Part shown: in pieces, positions 33,611 to 42,462 of the stretch
Numbering within the stretch: position 1 is the stretch's first letter
Layout of the letters: each line of letters opens with the position of its first letter
Assembly: GCF_030269125.1 (NCBI RefSeq)
Contig: NZ_BSSM01000021.1
Span: forward strand, 1-64,000
DNA length: 64,000 nucleotides
Direction of reading: 5' to 3'
Source: Streptomyces hygroscopicus subsp. hygroscopicus
GTDB lineage: Bacteria; Actinomycetota; Actinomycetes; Streptomycetales; Streptomycetaceae
Made by a program: the position numbers and the translations under genes
Notes under the pieces: generated by a model
The model's input: the letters and a program-made list of their open reading frames with translations, nothing else
What the model was told of the DNA's origin: nothing
Database searches by the model: none

Positions 33611-33638
33611 AGCCCCCGGCGCGCCAACGCCGGAGGCT
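33611..33638 (+). terminator. Hairpin between excisionase and DUF3631 genes
   Basis: An 11-bp stem with one mismatch (33611-33621 and 33628-33638) and a short CGCCAA-type loop, 114 bp downstream of the excisionase stop. It probably separates the two transcripts. Confidence 0.55.
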
Positions 33639-33724
33639 CCGCACACTCCACTGCCCGCATTCCAACGAACGACCTGCGTGAGTCGGGCCTGCATGCCCGA
33701 CGTCACCGGATAAGGAGCTGCCCT

Positions 33725-35008
33725 GTGCAACCTACGACACCCGAGCCCTATTCCGCACCCGGCAAAGCGGCATGGCCGACAGTCGCCGTGCCCGGCAGGC
33801 CCGGCCACGCGCCCGAAGCCGCCCCGGCGGCCGACGAGCGGGCGCCGGATACGGTCCCGGTGGACCAGCCCGCCGAAGAGGCGGTGCCGGACCCGGAGCC
33901 GACGTACGGCTCCGAGGTGCTGAACGAACTGCGTGCCCAGATAGCCCAGTTCGTGATCCTGCCCTCCCCGCAGGCGCTGGACGCGGTCACGCTGTGGGTG
34001 GCGGCGACGCACCTGCAGCCCGCGTGGCAGCACGCCCCGCGTCTGGCGGTGGTGGGGCCGGCGAAGCGGTGCGGCAAGTCACGGCTGCTGGACGTGCTGA
34101 CCGAGACGGTCCACGAGCCGATGCTCACCATCAACACCACACCGGCGGCGGTCTTCCGGTCCATCACCGACGAGCCGCCCACCCTGCTGGTGGACGAGGC
34201 CGACACCATCTTCGGCACGCCGAAGCAGGCGGAGAAGAACGAGGAGATGCGCGGCCTGCTCAACGCCGGGAACCAACGCAACCGCTACGTCACCCGCGTC
34301 GTCGGCAACGACCACACGCCCCACCGGTTCGCCACCTTCGCCATGGCTGCACTCGCGGGCATCGGCGACCTCCCCGACACGATCATGGACCGGTCCGTGG
34401 TCATCCGCATGCGTCGCAGGGCCGAGGGCGAGAGCGTCAAGCCCTTCCGCTCCCGCCGCGACACCCCAGCCCTCCACGACCTGCGCGACCGCATCGCCGC
34501 ATGGGCCCGCCCGATGCTCGACGAGGCCGCCGACATGGAACCGGCGATGCCGGTGGAGGACCGCGCCGCCGACACCTGGGAGCCCTTGGTGATCGTCGCC
34601 GACCTCGCCTCCGGACACTGGCCCCGCCTCGCCCGCGTGGCGTGCGCGCAGATGGCCACCGACGAGACGCAGGCCGAGGAGGACCACCCCAGCTCAGCGC
34701 GGATCCTGGCCGACATCCGCCGGGTCTTCGTCGCCCAGCGCGAGGTCGACAGCCTCTGCACGGACGAGCTCCTCCACCACCTGCGCCAGGACCCGGAAAG
34801 CCCCTGGGCGGAGTGGGGGCGCAGCGGGCTGAGCCCGCGTGACCTGGCCGGGATGCTGGGCGGCTTCGGCATCAAGGCCGGCAACGTCCGCCTTATCGAC
34901 GGAACCCAGCGCAAGGGCTACACGCGCAACAAGTTCCTCGACGCGTGGCGCCGCTACTGCCCGACCATCCATCCGGTCGACGCCGAGCCCGCCCGCAGCG
35001 AGGGCTGA
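33725..35008 (+). CDS. DUF3631 P-loop ATPase of mobile elements
   Basis: The GTG at 33725 has AAGGAG seven bases upstream and gives 427 residues. After a Pro/Ala-rich N-terminus, residues 60-330 contain Walker A VGPAKRCGKSRLLD and Walker B PTLLVDEADTIF, then RSVVIRMRRR. DUF3631 is common in actinobacterial integrated plasmids beside replication and transfer genes, and may be a replication helicase or primase partner. The last 100 residues have a basic KGYTRNKFLDAWRRY segment suited to DNA binding. No primase motif is visible. Confidence 0.75.
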   Translation: MQPTTPEPYSAPGKAAWPTVAVPGRPGHAPEAAPAADERAPDTVPVDQPAEEAVPDPEPTYGSEVLNELRAQIAQFVILPSPQALDAVTLWVAATHLQPAWQHAPRLAVVGPAKRCGKSRLLDVLTETVHEPMLTINTTPAAVFRSITDEPPTLLVDEADTIFGTPKQAEKNEEMRGLLNAGNQRNRYVTRVVGNDHTPHRFATFAMAALAGIGDLPDTIMDRSVVIRMRRRAEGESVKPFRSRRDTPALHDLRDRIAAWARPMLDEAADMEPAMPVEDRAADTWEPLVIVADLASGHWPRLARVACAQMATDETQAEEDHPSSARILADIRRVFVAQREVDSLCTDELLHHLRQDPESPWAEWGRSGLSPRDLAGMLGGFGIKAGNVRLIDGTQRKGYTRNKFLDAWRRYCPTIHPVDAEPARSEG

Positions 35009-35400
35009 CACATCGCCCCGCCCCCGGTTGCCGTCCTTGCCGTCCCTGCCGTAACTCCGCAGGTCAAACGGCATACAGGCAAGACGGCAGCCGGGGCCAA
35101 GACGGCAACACGATCATGACCGTCGCGATGCCCACCGGGACGTTGCCCGCATTCGTCTTGTGCCGTCCCGGGTGTCCCCGCCGTATCACCGCAGGTCACA
35201 GCGCATGCGACCGGGACGGCAAGACGGATCCGATCCGTCCACGGCCACCAAACCGCAGCCTCACCGCCTGTGCCTGCCCCAAGACGCGCCAGCGCCGCCA
35301 GGACGGAACACCGAACCCTGTGCCGTACCGGCCCTGACCTGCGCTTGCAACGGCCAGGACGGCAAAGACGGACCACGCCACCACCCCAGGAGAACCCCGC
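35009..35400. other. Candidate oriT/replication region with repeated hairpins
   Basis: This 392-bp gap between the DUF3631 gene and the transfer genes holds no gene but repeated GACGG-rich sequence. Copy one (about 35,028-35,090) and copy two (35,160-35,227) share the order TGCCGTCC, GCCGTA, CCGCAGGTCA, then an inverted arm. In copy two the arms TGCCGTCCCGG and CCGGGACGGCA (35161-35171, 35211-35221) pair perfectly over 11 bp. AAGACGG recurs at least four times. The location beside mobC and the relaxase gene suits an origin of transfer. Confidence 0.5.
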
Positions 35401-36261
35401 TTGACCACCCTCTCCACACCCATCCACCGAGACCATCGCCCTGACGAAGGGCGGCCGATGGCGACCAAGCAAGCCGCCGAGCGGTACGCGCTCGTCGCGG
35501 CGGGAGTCGTCATCGTGGCGCTCACCGCCGGCGGGTTCTGGCTGTCGTACGCGCATCTCGCGGAGGTCGCCGGACAGCACGGCCTCAAGAGCTCCCCGGT
35601 CCGCCAGTGGGCCTGGCCGGCGACCCTGGACGCGTTCATCGTCGCGGGCGAACTGCTCATGCTCCGCGCGGGCCTGCGCCGGGTGACCGACTGGTGGGCG
35701 ATCACCCTCACCGCCATCGGATCGGTCGGCTCTATCGCGCTTAACGTGGCTGGGGTCAGCGGCACAGGCAACGCCAGCGCCGTGCCCCTGCTCGACTACG
35801 TGGTCGCCGCGGTCCCCCCGACCGCCGCGCTGCTGGCCTTCGGCGTTCTGATGCGGCAGATCCACCAGCTCGTCGACCAACCCGCCGACCACTTCGACGC
35901 CGCACCCGTCCAGGCGCCGGAACCGCCGGTCACCGCGCCCGCCAAGCCCGCTGAGCCACTGGCCGAGCTGGTCCGGCCCGCTGAGCCTCCGGCCGCCGGT
36001 TCCGTCCAGCCGACGGAACCACCGCCCGAGGTTTCGGAGAGCAAGCCGCGCCGTGGCCGCCCGCCCAAGGCCACGCTCGCAGAACTCGTGGAGATCGGCC
36101 GGGTCGCCCTCGCTGAGCACGGCACACTCAGCCGGTCCCTTCTCCGGAAGGCAGTTAAGGACAAGGACCTGACGATCAGCAGTCGGCGGCAGACCGAGGT
36201 GATGGAGATCCTCCGGCCCGAAATGGAAGCCGCCGCCGAGACCAGTCCGAACAGCGGCTGA
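35401..36261 (+). CDS. DUF2637 (SpdB-like) membrane protein
   Basis: The 286-residue protein has four hydrophobic segments in residues 25-160 (including WAWPATLDAFIVAGELLMLRAGL and IGSVGSIALNVAGVSG), a Pro/Ala-rich linker, and a basic C-terminal winged-helix-like domain after KPRRGRPPKATLAELVEIGR. DUF2637 proteins are plasmid spread proteins of Streptomyces. The TTG at 35401 has AGGAGA eight bases upstream; ATG 35458 is an alternative. Confidence 0.75.
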   Translation: MTTLSTPIHRDHRPDEGRPMATKQAAERYALVAAGVVIVALTAGGFWLSYAHLAEVAGQHGLKSSPVRQWAWPATLDAFIVAGELLMLRAGLRRVTDWWAITLTAIGSVGSIALNVAGVSGTGNASAVPLLDYVVAAVPPTAALLAFGVLMRQIHQLVDQPADHFDAAPVQAPEPPVTAPAKPAEPLAELVRPAEPPAAGSVQPTEPPPEVSESKPRRGRPPKATLAELVEIGRVALAEHGTLSRSLLRKAVKDKDLTISSRRQTEVMEILRPEMEAAAETSPNSG

Positions 36262-36329
36262 CCGGAATCCCTGCGGGGTGACCGGAACCCCTTCCGGTCA
36301 CCCCGGCCAGCGCCCCGTTCGCCGCCCGC

Positions 36330-36349
36330 TTATCCACATCTGTGGATGG
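36330..36349. promoter_or_regulatory. Inverted pair of DnaA boxes
   Basis: TTATCCACA (36330-36338, a perfect consensus box) and its inverted near-copy TGTGGATGG (36341-36349) are two bases apart in the gap before mobC. Possible replication or regulatory site of the element. Confidence 0.5.
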
Positions 36350-36422
36350 CGTGCTGACTACCAGCACTGAGCCAGTTCTTCCCCGCCGACCTGCCTCCCC
36401 CGCCTCTTCCGGAGAACCGCCC

Positions 36423-37133
36423 GTGACGCACGACCCGCACCGTCCCGACCACACTCCCGACGAGCCGCTGCCGCTGACGAAGTCCCCTACGCTGATGGGG
36501 CGTTTGCGCCGCGCGTTCGGACGGGCTGCCCCTGGCGGAGCCAGTAGTACCCCGAGTCCGACTCAAGGCCGGTCTTCGGGGATCTCCGCCCCGGGGGTGG
36601 CGGAGACGGCCCAGCGCCAGGGGGCGCCGGGCGAGGAGGTCGGAGCCGAGGGCGGCCCCGACGGGGACACGCTCCACGCCGTACAGCACGAGATTCTGCG
36701 CCCCGTCCGTGCCGCCGAGCCTCCCGCGCACAGTGTCCAGCCGACCATCCGCCGATTCACCGGAGACAAACGCACGGAGCGTATCGGCCCTCTGCGTTTC
36801 ACCACCGGTCAGCTCGCTCAGCTTGAGGAAGCCACCGCCGAGCATGGCTACAAGGGCGCGGGCGGCTTCGCCGCCGATGTCGTCGTCGCCTTCATCACCG
36901 GCCGGTTCACCGCCAACCTGCCGCTGTCCGAAGACCGCCGCCGCACCCATATGTTCCGGGCCCAGGTACTGCGCGAACTCAACCGGATCGGTGTCAACGT
37001 CAACCAGATCGCCCGCGCCCTCAACAGCGACCTCACCCCACCCGACGTACGCCACCGCCTCGAAGAACTCCACGAGCTGCTGGAGCTGATCGCCGAGGCT
37101 CTGCGCGCTCCCGTCGACACGATGGAGGTCTGA
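36423..37133 (+). CDS. mobC: MobC-like relaxosome accessory protein
   Basis: The GTG at 36423 follows GGAGAACCGCCC and gives 236 residues. The N-terminal half is low-complexity. The C-terminal 120 residues (FTTGQLAQLEEATAEHGYKGAGGFAADVV ... VLRELNRIGVNVNQIARALN) carry the MobC signature LxRIGxNxNQIAR. MobC melts oriT to help the relaxase. It ends 5 bp before the relaxase start. Confidence 0.85.
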   Translation: MTHDPHRPDHTPDEPLPLTKSPTLMGRLRRAFGRAAPGGASSTPSPTQGRSSGISAPGVAETAQRQGAPGEEVGAEGGPDGDTLHAVQHEILRPVRAAEPPAHSVQPTIRRFTGDKRTERIGPLRFTTGQLAQLEEATAEHGYKGAGGFAADVVVAFITGRFTANLPLSEDRRRTHMFRAQVLRELNRIGVNVNQIARALNSDLTPPDVRHRLEELHELLELIAEALRAPVDTMEV

Positions 37134-37138
37134 CCGGA

Positions 37139-38877
37139 ATGATCGCCGCCATCAAGCCCGCCGGATCCAGGACCCGCGGACTGCTCGCCTACCTTTACGG
37201 TCCCGGCCGGCACGACGAGCACTTCGACCCGCACATCGTGGCCGCCTTCACGATGCTCGGTATGCCTGACCCCGGCCGTGACGAGAACGCGACGCTCACC
37301 GAACTCGCCCGCCACCTCGATGAGCCGGTACAGCTGCGCAACAGCGAATTCGGCAAGCCGGTCACCGACCATGTATGGCACTGCGCCGTCCGTGCGGCAC
37401 CCGAGGATCGGCAGCTCTCGGATGCTGAGTGGGGAGAGATCGCAGGTCACATCGTGCACGCAGCCGGCATCGCACCCGAAGGCGACGACCTGGCCTGTCG
37501 CTGGATCGCAGTCCGCCACGCGGACGATCACATCCACGTCCTCGCCACCACCGTCCGCGAAGACGGCCGTCGCCCAAACTCCACAACAACGGCATCCGCG
37601 TCGGCAACGCATGCCGCGAGATCGAAAAGGACTACGGGCTACGCCAGTTGAAGAAGGGCGATGGAACCGGCAGCCGCCGCCCCACCCAGGCCGAGATGCA
37701 CAAGGCCGACCGCCTCGGCTGGGAGCAGACCAGCCAGCAGTGGCTGGAAGACCGTATCCGAGCCGCCATCCCGCACGTCACCGACACCGAGGAACTGCTC
37801 ACGTACCTCGACGCTGACGGCGTCGAGGTCAAGCCCCGCCGCGGCTCTTCCGGAGACCTCCTCGGCTACGCAGTCGGCCGCCCCGGCGACGAGAACGACA
37901 AGGGGGAGCAGATCTATCGAGCTGGCGGAAAGATCGCTCCCGACCTCAGCCTCCCCAAACTGCGGGCCCGCCTGGAGGCAGCAACATTCGAGGAGCACCC
38001 CACCGCGCGGCGCACCCGGCACACCACCCCCTGGCACCAGGCCACCGACGCCCTCGACACCCTTCACGCCGAGCTCGCCGGCGCCACCGGTGACGAATCC
38101 GGCAGGGATGAGCGAGCCCAGGCCCACATCGCCGCGCTCGGTGAACTGATCGAGGCCACCGCACAGCACGCCCCCGCGAACCTGCGCATCGAACTCCAAT
38201 CAGCATCACGGGTGTTCGCCCGCGCCCAACGCTCCCAGATCCGTGCCGAAGGCCGAGCCGCCGACACCGTACGCCTCGCAGCCCGCGACATCATCCACAC
38301 CGCCACCGGATCGGACGGCAGCGCGCTCGCGGCCCTGCTCGCCGCCATGGTCTGGGCGGCGGTCCTCGCGCAGCGCTGGCACGAGGCGAAGAATCACGCC
38401 CACCAGTCCGACGCCGCCCGCCGGGCCCTTGGCCACCTCCAGACCGCCGCCGACCAGGCCCTCGCCCCCGTGCTCGCCGATCTGGATCGCCGTCTGCCGC
38501 GCGAACAGGCCCGCCGCACTCTGGCCCGCGACGTCCGCGCCGCCGTCCCCGACCATGCCGAACGCATCCTCGCCGACGAGAACTGGCCTGCTCTTGCCGC
38601 AGTCCTCGCGGATGCGGAGGCCGGTGGCCACAAACCGCACCAGCTCCTCAAGGAGGCCGCCGAGCAACGCGAACTCGACACGGCCCGCCGCCCGGCGCGG
38701 GTTTTGATCACGCGCATCCAGCACACCGGCCGCAACCCCGTACGTATCAGCCAAGCCGAAGCCGCACGCATCCGCTCGACGCGGTCGATATCAGCGGCCA
38801 GCACTACAGCCTCGGTCCAGCAGCGTCCACCGGAGCCAGTTACCGCTCCGGAGCGAGGGAGCCGCCCTCGGCGGTAG
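37139..38877 (+). pseudogene. Relaxase, split by a -1 frameshift at a slippery heptamer
   Basis: The first frame (37139-37651) encodes a MOB relaxase N-terminus: AYLYGPGRHDEH and the metal-binding RHADDHIHVLA. After VREDGRRP the conserved continuation (KLHNNGIRVGNACREIEKDYGL) is in the -1 frame and stays open to 38,877. The junction is exactly C CCA AAC at 37573-37579, the canonical X XXY YYZ slippery pattern in the correct phase, followed 10 bases later by a possible stem (CGGCAT/ATGCCG). It is either a one-C loss in a C-run or programmed -1 frameshifting. Together about 579 residues, with a helical C-terminal region as in other actinobacterial relaxases. Confidence 0.8.
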
Positions 38878-38921
38878 CGATTGCAGGGGGCAGCCATTCG
38901 TCGCTCCGGACTGCTGTCACT

Positions 38922-39746
38922 TCAGACAGACGTTGCCGATGATCGCAGTTCAGGCGCGGCGGCCCCGAGTGCGGCATGGTCGTCGGCAACGGCACGGAGA
39001 CGAGAAGCCAGAGTGTCTGGGCCGAGCGACGCCAGTGCCCACAGGGCACTGAGCCGGCGTGCGGTCGACCAGATGCCGGTGGTCGGGGGCCGGAAGGCAG
39101 CCACGGTGATGTTCCTGGCAGCGAACGGGACGGGGTCGAGATAGGACATGCCGCCGGTCCCGCACAGGTACGCGCGAGCACCCGTCGCGGCGGCCAGGTC
39201 GGCGAGTCGGAGGGAGCGGCCCGGTCTGGCGGACAGGAGGCTGCTACTGAGGATCCGGCCACGCCAGCCGAGCAGGTCAAGCAGCACGCGGGTGGAGGTC
39301 TCCGCGATCGCCGCGGTCCGCCCTGTGGCGAAGGAATCCAACACAGGGTCCAGGGCCTGGGCGAGGGAGGGCCAGTGTGGGCTGGTTCCGAAGGTCTGCC
39401 GCAGCATTCCAGCGGTTCTTCGGCAGGCGAGTTCGACGTCGTCAATCAGCGCGTCTCGGATGAGGGTGGATCGCCCGCTCGGGAGGTGGGTGGGGATGGA
39501 GAGCCACTGCTGGCGGTCTGGTTCGTCGATGGCGGCGAGGCGCGCTCGGTGCTGGTAGTCGCGGCGGGTGAACTGCACATCGTCCAGGACGATCCAGTAG
39601 TCCGCCGCGAACAGCTTGGCCAGCGTCGTCAGCCTCGGGAACAGATTGGGCTGGTGGATCGCGCACAGCCCGCCGGGAGCAGGCTGCTCACGAGGAGATG
39701 AGGCGGCTGGTGAAGCCGGAGCGAATGAGAGATTCGTACGCTGCAT
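38922..39746 (-). CDS. WbqC family protein
   Basis: The 274-residue protein begins its domain with CAIHQPNLFPRLTTLAKLFAADYWIVLDDVQF, the WbqC signature, followed by QHRARL and a helical region. WbqC-like proteins occur in O-antigen, glycopeptide and RiPP-type loci, and their chemistry is unclear. The ATG at 39746 lies 59 bp inside the YdcF-like gene, suggesting coupling. Third gene of the minus-strand XRE-YdcF-WbqC operon. Confidence 0.8.
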   Translation of the reverse strand: MQRTNLSFAPASPAASSPREQPAPGGLCAIHQPNLFPRLTTLAKLFAADYWIVLDDVQFTRRDYQHRARLAAIDEPDRQQWLSIPTHLPSGRSTLIRDALIDDVELACRRTAGMLRQTFGTSPHWPSLAQALDPVLDSFATGRTAAIAETSTRVLLDLLGWRGRILSSSLLSARPGRSLRLADLAAATGARAYLCGTGGMSYLDPVPFAARNITVAAFRPPTTGIWSTARRLSALWALASLGPDTLASRLRAVADDHAALGAAAPELRSSATSV

Positions 39747-40356
39747 GTACGTCCTCGGGGACTTCCTGCTCGATGGCGAATCCGAGCTTCGGATACTCGA
39801 TGACCCGCTGGAGGTCGCCGGCGAGCATGTCCAGAACGAGCTTCTCGTCCCCGATGCTCTTCAGATAGTCGTCGAACACCAGCGGCTCCGACGCGCAGAG
39901 AAACTCGATGTCGGGCCACAGCTTGCGGGCGGTCGCGAACGATCGCCGTTCCATGTACGGCTTGGAGACCAGCAGCACCGTCGTCGGATGGATGCCGGAG
40001 GCGGCGAGGACCTCACGGGAGAGCGTGATGTTCTGTCCGGTGTTTGCCGCGTGGGGCTCCAGCAGAATGGCGTCGGCGGGGACACCGAGGTCGATGGCGT
40101 GCTCACGGAAGTGGACTGCCTCCCCGCGAGGGAAGACCTTGGCGGTGGTGGGGCTGTTGCCGCCGGTGAACACCAGGGTCTGGAACAGCCCGGCGCGGTA
40201 CAGCTCGGCGGAGCGGGTTGCGACGCCGAGGTCGTGGCTGCCCAGTCCGATTGCCACATCGACGGGGCGCAGCTCGTGCTGCATCTGGTGGTAGTCCCAG
40301 ATCAGCTTGGCCTGGTGCCACTGGTTCTCGGTGATGCCCTGATGGTCGTTGCGCAC
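39688..40356 (-). CDS. YdcF/DUF218 family protein
   Basis: The 222-residue cytoplasmic protein has VAIGLGSHDLGVATRSAELY and LVFTGGNS near the N-terminus and LLEPHAANTGQNITLS in the middle, all DUF218 signatures of the ElyC/SanA/YdcF fold. YdcF of E. coli binds S-adenosylmethionine; no membrane anchor is present here. The GTG at 40356 has GGGAGAA upstream. It follows the regulator gene by 13 bp. Confidence 0.8.
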   Translation of the reverse strand: MRNDHQGITENQWHQAKLIWDYHQMQHELRPVDVAIGLGSHDLGVATRSAELYRAGLFQTLVFTGGNSPTTAKVFPRGEAVHFREHAIDLGVPADAILLEPHAANTGQNITLSREVLAASGIHPTTVLLVSKPYMERRSFATARKLWPDIEFLCASEPLVFDDYLKSIGDEKLVLDMLAGDLQRVIEYPKLGFAIEQEVPEDVHAAYESLIRSGFTSRLISS

Positions 40357-40369
40357 GCGTTCTCCCTGG

Positions 40370-41470
40370 TCACCGTTGCCGGGGGCCGGTCAGCCCCTCG
40401 CTCATGGCCTTGATGCCCTCGATGCTGCGCAGTTGGTGCACGAGTCCGTACTGCGCGGCCACCTTGGCGGCCTGGTCGAGGACGAGGATTCCATCATCCT
40501 GGGTCGCTGTATCGGAGAGCAGGATGTGGCCGTGAGCGGTGTCCAGACGTACGCGTTGCATTGGTGAGTCGGTCGTTCCGCTGCTTCGGGCGATGTCGAT
40601 GAAGTGCAGGGCTTGAGAGAGATCGCCGGCGCCGCGGCGGGCCAGAGCGAGCTTCTGGTGGGCCACCGACCAGTCGTCCGGTTCGGTGAGGTCCTCGAAC
40701 TCGCGGGTCGCTGCCTGCATGACGCGGGTCGCGTAGTCGTGCTCGCCGTCCTTGCTCAGCGCCGTCCCCACCCACAGCCTTGCGCGAGCCCGGTCGCGGC
40801 GAGAGAGCCGGTCGTCGACGGCGAGGCTCTCGTAGTTGCGGGCGGCGACTTCCAGCTTGCCGGACATCTCGGTGACGACTGCGAGCGACAGATCGAGCTG
40901 GGCGACGCGGCGAGGGATGTCGAGCTGGGTGAAGACCGTCCGGGCACCGGCGTAGGAATGCTGGGCCGAGAGCGGGCCCAGGACAACGCCTTGGTCGCGT
41001 TTGAGGTCACCAAGTAAGGCCGTGGAGCGGGCAAAGAGGTACAGGCCCTTCTCGTCCAGTTCATGGGCCTTGAACCGGCCCAGCCACCGAGTGAGAAGGC
41101 TGTCGGCGAAGGCGAAGTTCTGCCGGGACAGGGAGACCACGACCCGGTCGAGGTCATCGGCCCATGACTCGTACTCCCACGCTCTGGGGCCGGACGAGGC
41201 GACACGTCTGCCGATGGTCGCGACGCTGCCGGCCATTTCCGACAGGAGCGTCTCGAAGCACAGGTGGACTGCGGCGTCCGCTCGTCCGAGGGCGGTGTCG
41301 AGGATGGCCTGGGTATCGGGTCTCGGCTCGGTGGCGGCGAGCTTGCTCTCCCACTTGGACACGGTCGCGACCGCCAGGCCCAGACGCTCGGCGTAGGCCC
41401 GCACGCTCAGCCGCAGGGCGAGCCGCAATGCCTTGGCCTCAAGCCCGGTCCAGTGGTGCACGGTCGCCAC
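40370..41470 (-). CDS. XRE regulator with TPR-like domain, TTA-containing
   Basis: The 366-residue protein has an N-terminal HTH (LRLALRLSVRAYAERLGLAVATVSKWESK) and then about 250 residues of helical TPR-type repeats, as in regulators that respond to peptides. The GTG at 41470 has AAGGGAG upstream. Codon 152 (41,015-41,017) is TTA, so translation may depend on bldA. It diverges from the radical-SAM operon and heads YdcF-WbqC, so it is the likely switch of this cluster. Confidence 0.8.
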   Translation of the reverse strand: MATVHHWTGLEAKALRLALRLSVRAYAERLGLAVATVSKWESKLAATEPRPDTQAILDTALGRADAAVHLCFETLLSEMAGSVATIGRRVASSGPRAWEYESWADDLDRVVVSLSRQNFAFADSLLTRWLGRFKAHELDEKGLYLFARSTALLGDLKRDQGVVLGPLSAQHSYAGARTVFTQLDIPRRVAQLDLSLAVVTEMSGKLEVAARNYESLAVDDRLSRRDRARARLWVGTALSKDGEHDYATRVMQAATREFEDLTEPDDWSVAHQKLALARRGAGDLSQALHFIDIARSSGTTDSPMQRVRLDTAHGHILLSDTATQDDGILVLDQAAKVAAQYGLVHQLRSIEGIKAMSEGLTGPRQR

Positions 41471-41623
41471 GCGTCACTCCCTTCCACCAGCCATCGAAGC
41501 AGACGCGACGACGCGGCGGGACGGAAGTGGAACGGAAGTAGAACAGGCGGTGATTTGCAGCGAGTTGGTCCGCCGACATGCTCGAAGCGTCACCACGTGT
41601 CGAGCCATTGGACGGTCCTGAGC

Positions 41624-42049
41624 ATGGAACCCCTCACGGAACATCGCCTGGTCAGCGGCCCGGTCGTCTACGGTTTCCTGCGGCTGGTACGCGTGCCCCG
41701 AGCACGGCAGGACGCGCTGGTCGCCTCGCTGGCCGAGTACTGCCGCAGCCACGAGCTGCAACTGTCCGGCCTCTTCACCGACCGTGTCGCTGCCGGGTCC
41801 TCCTCGGCGGCATTCACCGGTCTCCTTGACGTGCTCGCGCTGCCGGACGTCTACGGCGTCGTCGCCCCCGCCATGTCCCACCTGGGCCCGAAGACCATAG
41901 CGGCCGAACGCAGGCGACAGATCGAATCGGCCGGTGCCCGGCTGCTGCTGGTCCGGTGCCCGCGCCCCAAACCCTCAACCGTCTCTCGACGCACCCCCGT
42001 CCACCGCACACGCTCCGGCACCACCCGTGTCGTGGACGCCGAGTCGTGA
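41624..42049 (+). CDS. Serine-resolvase-like protein without the catalytic serine
   Basis: The 141-residue protein has a resolvase-fold pattern: VVYGFLRLVRVPRARQDALVASLAEYCRSHELQLSGLFTDR near residues 14-55, then VYGVVAPAMSHLGPKT. The usual YxRVS catalytic Ser is Val/Pro here and the DNA-binding domain is missing. Recombinase activity is therefore unlikely; a regulatory role is possible. ATG 41624 is the first reasonable start. First gene of the plus-strand peptide operon, 11 bp before the next. Confidence 0.6.
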   Translation: MEPLTEHRLVSGPVVYGFLRLVRVPRARQDALVASLAEYCRSHELQLSGLFTDRVAAGSSSAAFTGLLDVLALPDVYGVVAPAMSHLGPKTIAAERRRQIESAGARLLLVRCPRPKPSTVSRRTPVHRTRSGTTRVVDAES

Positions 42050-42060
42050 GGACTATCGCG

Positions 42061-42462
42061 ATGACCAAGACGATTCAGAAGTTCTTCGAGTCCCGGCCCG
42101 AATCGGTCAGCGAGGCGCGGGCCTTCACCACCGAGGCCCTGACCATCTGGGGTGTGCTGGACCGAGGCGACGACGTCCGACTCTGCGTCTCCGAACTCGC
42201 CACCAACGCCGTGCTCCACGGGACTGATCCCGGCCGCGGCTTTCTCGTCAGACTCGACGCCGATGACGAGGTCGTACGCCTGGAAGTACACGACAGCCGC
42301 CGCCAGCACCCCCACCCCCGTCGTCCCGGCGACACGGACACCGCCGGCCGCGGGCTGCTCCTGGTGACCGCACTTGCCGACGGCTGGGGCGTGGAGGACC
42401 GCACCCCGTTCGGGAAGATCGTCTGGTCGTGCTTCAAAGCCCCGAGAGGGACGACAACATGA
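42061..42462 (+). CDS. GHKL ATP-binding anti-sigma-type protein
   Basis: The 133-residue protein has DVRLCVSELATNAVLHGTDPG (N-box with Glu and Asn), DSRRQHPHPRRPGDTDTAGRGLLLV (glycine box) and a closing SCFKAP strand. This is the single-domain RsbW-like family abundant in Streptomyces. It overlaps the next gene by ATGA and lies in the radical-SAM operon. Confidence 0.8.
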   Translation: MTKTIQKFFESRPESVSEARAFTTEALTIWGVLDRGDDVRLCVSELATNAVLHGTDPGRGFLVRLDADDEVVRLEVHDSRRQHPHPRRPGDTDTAGRGLLLVTALADGWGVEDRTPFGKIVWSCFKAPRGTTT

